Assembly (NCBI GenBank): GCA_031177555.1
Contig: JAPSGM010000154.1
Location: forward strand, 1-5,283
Direction: 5' to 3'
DNA length: 5,283 nt
Origin: Chloroflexota bacterium
Lineage (GTDB): Bacteria; Chloroflexota; Limnocylindria; QHBO01
Below the pieces are notes generated by a model. That model did not search any database, was not told the origin of the DNA, and saw only the letters and a program-made list of their open reading frames with translations. Numbering within the stretch: position 1 is the stretch's first letter; each line of letters opens with the position of its first letter. The position numbers and the translations under genes were made by a program. This document shows, one piece after another, positions 1 to 5,143 of this stretch.

Positions 1-28
1 GGCCTCTAGGGCCCGCCCCGCGCGCCCG

Positions 29-34
29 TATACT
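29..34 (+). promoter_or_regulatory. possible -10 promoter hexamer (TATACT) upstream of mreD
   Basis: TATACT matches the sigma-70-type -10 consensus TATAAT at five of six positions and stands out as an AT-rich island in very GC-rich DNA. A start of transcription near base 41 would leave a leader of about 45 bases before mreD. No convincing -35 lies at the expected distance (bases 6-11 read CTAGGG), and there is no TGn extended -10. In frame 1 a TAG stop lies at 7-9, which could be the end of an upstream gene such as mreC, but nine bases are too few to say. This may be an internal promoter of a longer mre operon or a chance match. Confidence 0.3.
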
Positions 35-71
35 TGTGCCGCCTGGCAACGGGCATGGCCTGCATAGCCTC

Positions 72-79
72 GAGGGGAA
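72..79 (+). promoter_or_regulatory. Shine-Dalgarno sequence that sets the mreD start
   Basis: GAGGGGAA is the best ribosome-binding site near the beginning of mreD. It ends six bases before the ATC codon at 86-88, a normal spacing. No ATG, GTG or TTG in the mreD frame lies within reach: the next standard start in frame is the GTG at 149, about 70 bases away. The site therefore argues for initiation at the ATC codon. Confidence 0.55.
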
Positions 80-85
80 TCCGAG

Positions 86-583
86 ATCACGTACACCAGC
101 GTCCTCCTGGCCATCGTCGTCGGGATCGTCCATGCCGGCCTGGCCCCGGTGATCGAGATCGCCGGCGTGCGCCCCAACCTCGTCCTGGTCGCCGTCGTCC
201 TGGTCACCGTGCTGCTCGGCTTCGGCCCGGGCATCATCTGGGCCTTCGTGGGCGGGTCGACCGCCAACCTGCTGGTCCAGGACCCGCTGGGCACGCTGCC
301 GCTCTCCCTCCTCCTGGTCAGCGCCATGGTGGCCGGCGGGTCGCAGATCCTCGGGCGCCTGACGTGGGTCTACCCCGTGCTCGCCTGCTTCGCGGGAAGC
401 ATGCTCGCGGACCTGGTCAAGCTCGGCGTGTACCGCCTGGTGGAGAACCCGCTCCAGGTGGGCGTCCCGCTGGAGCTCATCCTCCCGGCGGCCTTCCTGA
501 ATGCGGCGATCGTGATCCTGGCCCTGTACCCGGCGCGCCTGGCGACCGCACGCCTCGTCCCCGAGGAGAAGCCGGCATGGTGA
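86..583 (+). CDS. mreD: rod shape-determining membrane protein MreD, apparent AUC start
   Basis: MreD is a small polytopic inner-membrane protein that, with MreB, MreC and RodZ, positions side-wall peptidoglycan synthesis. The deduced protein has 165 residues, the usual family length, and is almost wholly hydrophobic. The N-terminal helix (about 4-19) is followed by the family-like segment APVIEIAGVRPNLVLVAVV at about residues 20-38, then further helices separated by short loops. The C-terminus is short and charged (VPEEKPAW). The frame is closed by a TAG at 65-67. Between that stop and the GTG at 149 there is no ATG, GTG or TTG, yet the sequence from 86 reads as a proper first membrane helix and has a Shine-Dalgarno at 72-79. 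I therefore start at ATC 86. Starting at GTG 149 would remove the first helix and leave 144 residues. A sequencing error (ATG read as ATC) is the main alternative. The gene ends six bases before mrdA, in the same frame. Family assignment rests on hydrophobic pattern, length and position before mrdA and rodA. Confidence 0.85.
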   Translation: MTYTSVLLAIVVGIVHAGLAPVIEIAGVRPNLVLVAVVLVTVLLGFGPGIIWAFVGGSTANLLVQDPLGTLPLSLLLVSAMVAGGSQILGRLTWVYPVLACFAGSMLADLVKLGVYRLVENPLQVGVPLELILPAAFLNAAIVILALYPARLATARLVPEEKPAW

Positions 584-589
584 CCGCCG

Positions 590-2503
590 ATGGCTGATCT
601 CAACGAGGGTCGCCTGGACCTGCCGCGGTCGCGTGCGCGCTTCGTCGCCTTTGCGGTCGTGGCGGCGCTCATCTTCAGCATCCTGGGCGTACGGCTGTTC
701 CACCTGCAGGTCGTGCGTGGCGAGGAGTACGCCGCCGAGGCGGTACGCTCGCGAACGGTGGAGGTGCCCATCCCGGCTCCGCGCGGCCTGGTCTACGACC
801 GGCAGGGACGCGCGCTGGTCGTCAACGTCCCGTCGTGGACCGTGAAGGTGCGCCCGGCCGACCTGCCGGCGGGCGCCACCGGCCGCGTCCTGCGACGGGT
901 GGCTGAGCTGACCGGGTCGGAGCCACGCACCCTGCGGCAACGGCTCAACGCGTTCCAGGGATCGCCGTTCGACCTCGTGCCCATCGAGCGCGGCATCTCA
1001 CGCCAGGCCGCGCTGATCATCGGCGAGGAGTCGGCCTCGCTGCCCGGCGTGGTGGTGGAGGTCGACCCCATTCGGCGCTACCTGGACGACCAGGGCGCGG
1101 CCAACGGCAAGCTCCTCTCGCACATCCTGGGCTACACCGGGCCGGTCAATCTCGACGAGTTTCGCGACCTGGCCGACGACGGCTACCTGCGCGACGACGT
1201 CATCGGCCGGGCCGGCGTCGAGGCGAGCTTCGAGGAGGCGCTGCGGGGCACCTACGGCGCCGAGCTGTGGGTGCGCGACGCGGGCGGGCGCGCGGTCAAC
1301 AGCCTGGAGACGCTCCAGGAACCGGTTCCCGGCAAGAACCTGATGCTGACGCTCGACGCCCGCATGCAGCGGGTCGCAACCGACGCCCTGCGCTGGGGCA
1401 TGAAGGCGGTCGGCGTGGAGCAGGGCGTCACGGTGGTGATGAACCCGCAGACCGGCGAGATCCTGGCCATGGTGTCCCTGCCGGCCTACGACAACAACAA
1501 GTTCGCGACCGGGATCAGCGCGGAGGACTACCAGGTCTATCTGGACAATCCCGCCCGGCCGCTGCGCAACCACGCCATCGCCGACATCTACCCGCCCGGG
1601 TCGACGTTCAAGTTGGTCACCGGTCTCGCCGCGCTGGAGGCCGGCGTCACCACCGCCGGCCGGCTGTGGCCGACCTACGCCTGCTACCAGATCCCCGGCG
1701 CGCCGGACGGGCAGTGCCTCTACGACTGGAACCGCCAGGGCTTCGGCCCGCTGAACATGGTCGACGCCTTCGCCCACAGCTCGGACACGTTCTTCTACCA
1801 GATGGCGATTCGCCTTGGCATCGACGCCTTCGGCAGCTGGGCGGAGGAGCTGGGCTTCGGCGAGCGAAGCGGCATCGCGCTCCCCGGCGAGGCGGCCGGC
1901 ATCGTGGCCAGTCGCGAGTGGGCCCGGTCGCAGGGGCGAGAGAACGTGTTCACCGGCGAGCTGGCGCAGGCCGGTATCGGGCAGAACGTGGTGGCGGTGA
2001 CGCCGGTGCAGCTGCTGAACGCGTACGCCGCGGTGGCGAACGGCGGCAAGCTGATGCGCCCCATGGTGGTCCGCGGCGAGACCGACGCGGACGGCAAGCT
2101 GGTCGAGCGCTACAAGCCGGAGGTGATCCGACGGCTGGACGCCAGCGCCGCGAACCTGCGCACCATGCGCATCGGGGCGCGCGAGGTCATCACCTCGGGC
2201 CACGCGTACAACATCCGCGACCTGCGGTTGCCCGGCGCGCTGTCCGGCAAGACCGGCACCGCCGAGTTCGGCACGCGCTCGCGCCGGGGGACGCTCCCCT
2301 TCCACTCGTGGTTCGTGGCCTACCTGCCCTCGAACGCCGGCTCCACCGACGCGGACCTGGCCGTCGTCACGTTCTCCTATTCCGCCGTCGTCCCGGGGAA
2401 CGTGTCGCTGGCGGTCGTGAAGTACTTCCTGCAGGAGTGGTACGACCTGAAACAGGACCTGCGCCTCGACCCGCGCGACTTCAGCCTGGTCACGGCGAAC
2501 TAG
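590..2503 (+). CDS. mrdA: penicillin-binding protein 2 (elongation-specific class B transpeptidase)
   Basis: PBP2 is the D,D-transpeptidase of the elongasome. It crosslinks new glycan strands outside the membrane and activates its partner RodA. The protein has 637 residues, close to E. coli PBP2. It has a short cytoplasmic N-terminus with Arg residues, one membrane anchor (about 18-40), the non-catalytic pedestal domain (about 55-245, with RGLVYDRQGR at 65-74, PGVVVEVDPIRRYL at 152-165, HILGYTG at 178-184 and GRAGVEASFEEALRG at 206-220), and the transpeptidase domain. Catalytic motifs are complete: SxxK as S338-T-F-K341 in PPGSTFK, SxD as S397-S-D399 followed by TFFYQ, and K554-T-G-T in SGKTGTAEF. 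Cys365 and Cys376 flank a short loop. The GHG usually seen shortly before the SxD motif is GFG here (residues 384-386). The ATG at 590 is the only plausible start, because the mreD TGA at 581-583 closes the frame nine bases upstream. No good Shine-Dalgarno lies close; GAGGAG at 563-568 is about 21 bases away, so translation may be coupled to mreD. rodA follows after 10 bases. Confidence 0.96.
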   Translation: MADLNEGRLDLPRSRARFVAFAVVAALIFSILGVRLFHLQVVRGEEYAAEAVRSRTVEVPIPAPRGLVYDRQGRALVVNVPSWTVKVRPADLPAGATGRVLRRVAELTGSEPRTLRQRLNAFQGSPFDLVPIERGISRQAALIIGEESASLPGVVVEVDPIRRYLDDQGAANGKLLSHILGYTGPVNLDEFRDLADDGYLRDDVIGRAGVEASFEEALRGTYGAELWVRDAGGRAVNSLETLQEPVPGKNLMLTLDARMQRVATDALRWGMKAVGVEQGVTVVMNPQTGEILAMVSLPAYDNNKFATGISAEDYQVYLDNPARPLRNHAIADIYPPGSTFKLVTGLAALEAGVTTAGRLWPTYACYQIPGAPDGQCLYDWNRQGFGPLNMVDAFAHSSDTFFYQMAIRLGIDAFGSWAEELGFGERSGIALPGEAAGIVASREWARSQGRENVFTGELAQAGIGQNVVAVTPVQLLNAYAAVANGGKLMRPMVVRGETDADGKLVERYKPEVIRRLDASAANLRTMRIGAREVITSGHAYNIRDLRLPGALSGKTGTAEFGTRSRRGTLPFHSWFVAYLPSNAGSTDADLAVVTFSYSAVVPGNVSLAVVKYFLQEWYDLKQDLRLDPRDFSLVTAN

Positions 2504-2513
2504 GGCGAGCACG

Positions 2514-3656
2514 ATGGGCGCCACGACCCTCACCGCAACACTTGTTGACAACGTCCGTGCCCGCCGCTGGCGATCCTTCGACCTGCAGCTCTGCCTCTAC
2601 ATGGTCCTGCTCATCGTGCTGGGCCTGGTCATGGGCTACTCCGTCGGCTATGCCGAGGCCGGCGATGCGGCAGATCTGTCGCAGACGGTGAAGACCCTCA
2701 TCTGGGCGACGATCGGGCTGATCATCTTCTTCACGGCGGCCAGCGTGGACTACCACTGGCTGCAGACCCTCACCATGCCGATCTACCTCTTCGTGCTCGG
2801 CCTGCTGGCGCTCACGCTGATGATCGGCACCAACCTGTTCGGCGCGCAGCTGTCGATCACGGTCGCCGGCCTGGACTTCCAGTTCAGCGAGGTCGCCAAG
2901 GTCCTGATGGTGGTGGTGCTGGCCACGTTCCTATCCGGGCGCCGCGAAAAGGTCGGCAAGCTGTCGACCCTGGTCGGTGCGGCGGTGCTGATGGCCATTC
3001 CCACCGCGCTGGTCTTCCGCCAGCCCGACCTGGGCACGGCGCTCGTGTTCGTGGCGATCCTGATCGGAATGCTGTTCATGAGCGGCGCCAGCATCGGCTG
3101 GATGGGCATCTTCACCGGCGCAACCGTTGCCGTTGCGCCCCTACTGGTGCAGACGCTGGAGAATTACCAGCGGCAGCGCCTGTTCTGCTTCCTCGATCCC
3201 GGAGCAGACCCGCAGGGCGCCTGCTACCAGCTGATCCAGTCGCTCAACGCGGTCGGCTCTGGGGGCCTCTTCGGGCAGGGCCTCACCGCGGGCCGACAGA
3301 ACCAGCTGGGCTTCCTGCCGGTGCAGTCCACCGACTTCATCTTCACCGTCGTGGCGGAGGAGCTGGGCTTCATCGGCAGCATCCTGGTGCTGGTCATCTT
3401 CGGGCTGCTGATCTGGCGCATCCTGGCCATCGGCTGGGGCGCGCGCGACGCGCTGGGCATGATGATGGCCGTGGGCCTGGCCAGCATGCTGCTCTTCCAG
3501 ATCATGGTGAACGTGGGGATGGTCATCGGGATCATGCCGGTCACCGGCATCCCGCTGCCGTTCATCACCTACGGCGGCTCGTCGCTCATCTCGCTCATGT
3601 TCGGCATGGGGATCCTGCAGTCGGTCCGCATGCACGCGCGCAAACCGACGTTCTGA
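2514..3656 (+). CDS. rodA: SEDS peptidoglycan glycosyltransferase RodA
   Basis: RodA polymerises lipid II into glycan strands in the membrane, paired with PBP2. The 380-residue length and about ten hydrophobic segments fit the family. Visible landmarks are Glu126 and Lys129 in SEVAK, RQPDLGTA at 169-176 (usual SEDS motif), the extracytoplasmic loop FLDPGADPQGACYQLIQS at 226-243, GSGGLFGQG at 248-256, Asp274 in TDFIF followed by AEELG, and the C-terminal GIPLPFITYGGSS at 345-357. Asp274 aligns with the Asp required for polymerase activity in SEDS proteins (Asp262 of E. coli RodA). RodA is chosen over FtsW because it adjoins mrdA and mreD. Oddities: the usual GAQRW and QPSE signatures read GAQLS (110-114) and QFSE (123-126), and Cys225 and Cys237 sit in the large outer loop. 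The ATG is 10 bases after the mrdA stop, with a weak GGGCGAG ahead of it, consistent with operon translation. A probable terminator follows at 3671-3704. Confidence 0.95.
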   Translation: MGATTLTATLVDNVRARRWRSFDLQLCLYMVLLIVLGLVMGYSVGYAEAGDAADLSQTVKTLIWATIGLIIFFTAASVDYHWLQTLTMPIYLFVLGLLALTLMIGTNLFGAQLSITVAGLDFQFSEVAKVLMVVVLATFLSGRREKVGKLSTLVGAAVLMAIPTALVFRQPDLGTALVFVAILIGMLFMSGASIGWMGIFTGATVAVAPLLVQTLENYQRQRLFCFLDPGADPQGACYQLIQSLNAVGSGGLFGQGLTAGRQNQLGFLPVQSTDFIFTVVAEELGFIGSILVLVIFGLLIWRILAIGWGARDALGMMMAVGLASMLLFQIMVNVGMVIGIMPVTGIPLPFITYGGSSLISLMFGMGILQSVRMHARKPTF

Positions 3657-3662
3657 CCGCGG

Positions 3663-3695
3663 GCCGCCGCACGGCCGCCGCACGGCTGCGTCACG
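3663..3695 (+). repeat. 11-bp tandem repeat, about three copies
   Basis: Two perfect copies of GCCGCCGCACG (3663-3673 and 3674-3684) are followed by a degenerate third copy, GCTGCGTCACG (3685-3695), matching at 8 of 11 positions. The array lies seven bases after the rodA stop and overlaps the probable terminator hairpin. It is non-coding in any supported reading. It most likely arose by slippage in GC-rich DNA, and its copy number might vary between related strains. Confidence 0.7.
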
Positions 3696-3704
3696 GCCGT
3701 CTTT
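3671..3704 (+). terminator. probable intrinsic terminator of the mreD-mrdA-rodA operon
   Basis: A two-part hairpin lies 14 bases after the rodA stop. The outer stem is ACGGCCG (3671-3677) with CGGCCGT (3694-3700), seven perfect pairs. The inner stem is CGCA (3679-3682) with TGCG (3687-3690), closed by a four-base loop, with unpaired bases between the two stems. The outer stem runs straight into TCTTT (3700-3704), a short but real pyrimidine tract in an otherwise T-poor region. The tract is weaker than the classical run of T, so efficiency is uncertain. Confidence 0.45.
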
Positions 3705-3755
3705 GCGCGGCAGCTGCCGTTAGCCAGCCGGCGGCTGACCGGACCACGGAGCCGC

Positions 3756-3772
3756 CGTCCGTCGGTCGGACG
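3756..3772. other. short GC-rich stem-loop between convergent genes
   Basis: CGTCCG (3756-3761) pairs perfectly with CGGACG (3767-3772) around the five-base loop TCGGT. No T tract follows on either strand. The region around it also holds the 12-bp palindrome CGGCAGCTGCCG (3708-3719) and CAGCC/GGCTG (3725-3737). These may be transcript-end structures or just what very GC-rich spacer DNA gives by chance. Confidence 0.3.
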
Positions 3773-3782
3773 TACGCTACCC

Positions 3783-3820
3783 CCGCCGTTTCAGCCAGCC
3801 CACGGCTCGCGAGACGGCGG
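3783..3820. terminator. long stem-loop, possible transcript barrier for the convergent genes
   Basis: CCGCCGTTTC (3783-3792) pairs with GAGACGGCGG (3811-3820) over ten positions, one of them a G-U pair. The 18-base loop holds a second four-pair stem, AGCC (3793-3796) with GGCT (3804-3807). The structure sits between the convergent ends of rodA (3656) and the PerM-like gene (3878), about 60 bases beyond the latter's stop. Neither side has a T tract, so if it ends transcription it does so as a Rho-dependent pause or a processed 3' end. It is the longest stem I see in this spacer. Confidence 0.35.
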
Positions 3821-3877
3821 AACCCGTGCGCTACTCGCCGTCCCGCCGCGTCGTTGGTCGGTTGAGCCGCGGCGCGG

Positions 3878-5125
3878 CTAAGGTGGGCCGAGAGGCGGGG
3901 CTTCCTCCGGGGCCGATCCCGCCGCGGCCTCTTCTGCGGCGGCCTCTTCTGCGGCGGCCTCTTCTGCCGCGGCCTCCGACTCCGGGGTCTCCGGCTCCGC
4001 TTTCCCCACCGGGACTGCCGCCGCATAGGCGGCGTCCGGCAAGCGGCCGTGGAGGCGCTCGAACGTGTACTGGTACAGGTCCCGCCCGATGGCGACCACC
4101 GGCGCCGCCAGGATGGCACCGCCGATGCCGAACAGGGCGCCGCCCACCACCAGCGCCAGGATCATGACGGCAGGGTGCAGCTTCACGGCGTCGCCGAGAA
4201 CCTTGGGGACGAGCAGGTTGTTCTCGAGCTGCTGGATGGCGGTGTACAAGACCGCGGCCGAGATTGCGGCGGCGGGGCTGATGGTCAGCCCGATGAGGAT
4301 CGCCGGGATTGCCGCCAAAATCGGACCGATGATGGGGAACCACTCGAGTACGCCGGCGATGAGCGCCAGCACCAGGGTAAATCGCCCGAACTCGCCGAAG
4401 CCGACGGCGGTCAAGATGCTGAGGCCGACCACCGTCGCCACGAAGATGGCCGCGCCCAGCAGCAGCTGGCCGCGCACCCATCGGCCACCGGTGAGCGCCA
4501 GCAGGCGCATGACGTTGTCCGCGTCGGCGTGCCACGACTGGGGCAGCGCCCGGCGTACGGCGCGCGGCAGGCCCTCGCGGTCCTTGAGGACGAAGAAGAG
4601 CCAGACCGGGATGACGATCAGGCCGAGGATGAAGCCCGCCGTGCGCAGTACCGTCGTCACCGCCGGGCCCAGGATCTGCCGGATCACCTCGGCGAAGGCC
4701 TGATCGGCGTTTGCGATCGACTCGTCCAGCATCTCCCGCAGGTCGGGCGGCAGCGGAAGCGACTGGTACCACTGCAGCACCTCCTGCTGGACGTTGGTGA
4801 TGGCCGCTCCCAGCTCGGGGAGATGGTCGATCAGCTCGCGGGTCTGGTCGGCCAAGGGCGGGACGGCGAACGCCGCCAGCACCCAGACCAGCGCCGCGAC
4901 CGCCGCGTAGGCGGCCAGGACCCCGGCCCAGCGCGGGATGCCTCGGCGCTGCAGGAACGTGACGACCGGGTCCAAAATGAACGCCAGTGCGACCGCGATG
5001 ACGAACGCCGGGAGCGCGCCCTTCACGTGCCACAGCAGCCAACCGAGGAGGAAGCCGACGGCCAGCACGAAGAGGCCGGCGCGATGCCGGCTGATGGCGC
5101 CCAGCAGATCTCCCATCCGATCCAC
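3878..5125 (-). CDS. AI-2E (PerM/YdiK/TqsA) family membrane protein
   Basis: This 415-residue protein belongs to the AI-2E family. Members include the autoinducer-2 exporter TqsA, PerM-type permeases and some ion antiporters, so the substrate here cannot be told. Two N-terminal hydrophobic segments (about 17-56) and a third at about 66-90 are followed by a soluble amphipathic region (about 92-150). The diagnostic core comes next: IPVWLFFVLKDREGLPRAV at 172-190, membrane segments at about 216-240 and 248-282 with EWFPIIGPILAAIPAILIGL at 261-280, then QQLENNLLVPKVLG at 298-311, HPAVMILALVVGG at 317-329 and a final helix to about 345. The family core ends near residue 360. The tail (about 375-415) is low-complexity, Ala/Glu-rich and then Pro-rich, and is encoded partly by 15-bp repeats. 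The start is GTG at 5125, with GGATGG a few bases upstream; ATG at 5116 (residue 4) is equally possible. The gene faces the elongasome operon and shares an 18-bp divergent spacer with the next gene. No functional link with cell-wall synthesis is visible. Confidence 0.9.
   Translation of the reverse strand: MDRMGDLLGAISRHRAGLFVLAVGFLLGWLLWHVKGALPAFVIAVALAFILDPVVTFLQRRGIPRWAGVLAAYAAVAALVWVLAAFAVPPLADQTRELIDHLPELGAAITNVQQEVLQWYQSLPLPPDLREMLDESIANADQAFAEVIRQILGPAVTTVLRTAGFILGLIVIPVWLFFVLKDREGLPRAVRRALPQSWHADADNVMRLLALTGGRWVRGQLLLGAAIFVATVVGLSILTAVGFGEFGRFTLVLALIAGVLEWFPIIGPILAAIPAILIGLTISPAAAISAAVLYTAIQQLENNLLVPKVLGDAVKLHPAVMILALVVGGALFGIGGAILAAPVVAIGRDLYQYTFERLHGRLPDAAYAAAVPVGKAEPETPESEAAAEEAAAEEAAAEEAAAGSAPEEAPPLGPP
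3926..3977 (-). repeat. 15-bp in-frame tandem repeat encoding an Ala/Glu tail
   Basis: On the + strand GGCCTCTTCTGCGGC occurs at 3926-3940 and 3941-3955, then with one mismatch at 3956-3970, followed by a partial GGCCTCC to 3977. Read on the - strand this gives repeated AAAEE units at about residues 384-400 of the AI-2E family protein. Fifteen bases is five codons, so gain or loss of units keeps the frame. The tail lies beyond the conserved membrane core and could be a flexible or helical acidic extension on the side of the membrane where the C-terminus sits. Confidence 0.85.
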
Positions 5126-5143
5126 GGTACCATCCGTGACGAG
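5126..5143. promoter_or_regulatory. very short divergent spacer with possible overlapping -10 elements
   Basis: Only 18 bases separate the GTG at 5125 (-) from the ATG at 5144 (+). The spacer begins with the palindrome GGTACC (5126-5131). On the + strand TACCAT (5128-5133) fits the TAnnnT -10 pattern and ends ten bases before the ATG. On the - strand TACCGT (5129 down to 5124) also fits TAnnnT and ends seven bases before the alternative ATG at 5116. No clear -35 elements are seen. This arrangement would give leaderless or near-leaderless transcripts. It is inference from short matches. Confidence 0.25.

Noticed and set aside
1..9. Possible end of an upstream mreC (frame 1, stop TAG at 7-9)
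   Set aside because: Two codons and a stop are not enough to support a gene; noted only as a possibility.
149..583. GTG 149 as the mreD start
   Set aside because: It lacks a Shine-Dalgarno and removes the first membrane helix, although the in-frame sequence upstream is clearly coding in character. Kept only as a fallback if AUC initiation is refuted.
34..597. Open frame from TTG 34 across mreD
   Set aside because: Gly/Arg/Pro-rich shifted frame; the mreD frame gives the hydrophobic protein expected at this position.
998..2551. Long open frame (517 codons) antisense to mrdA
   Set aside because: It is a by-product of the GC-rich third positions of mrdA. The translation is Arg/Val/His/Gly-rich with no recognisable domain or start signal, while the sense strand encodes a complete PBP2.
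1267..2691. Open frame (474 codons) on the + strand overlapping mrdA and rodA
   Set aside because: The product is Arg/Gly/Ala-rich low complexity, typical of a shifted frame in high-GC DNA, and it would span two well-supported genes.
3865..3879. Six-pair hairpin AGCCGC/GCGGCT overlapping the stop codon of the AI-2E family gene
   Set aside because: Small, overlaps the coding end, and has no T tract on either side; expected by chance in this base composition.
4065..4703. Open frame of 212 codons on the + strand, antisense to the AI-2E family gene
   Set aside because: Ser/Arg/Thr/Met-rich translation typical of antisense shadow, with no Shine-Dalgarno or family features.
3831..5042. Second long - strand frame (403 codons) overlapping the AI-2E family gene
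   Set aside because: Shifted frame of the real gene; Arg/Gly/Pro-rich with no membrane segments or family motifs.
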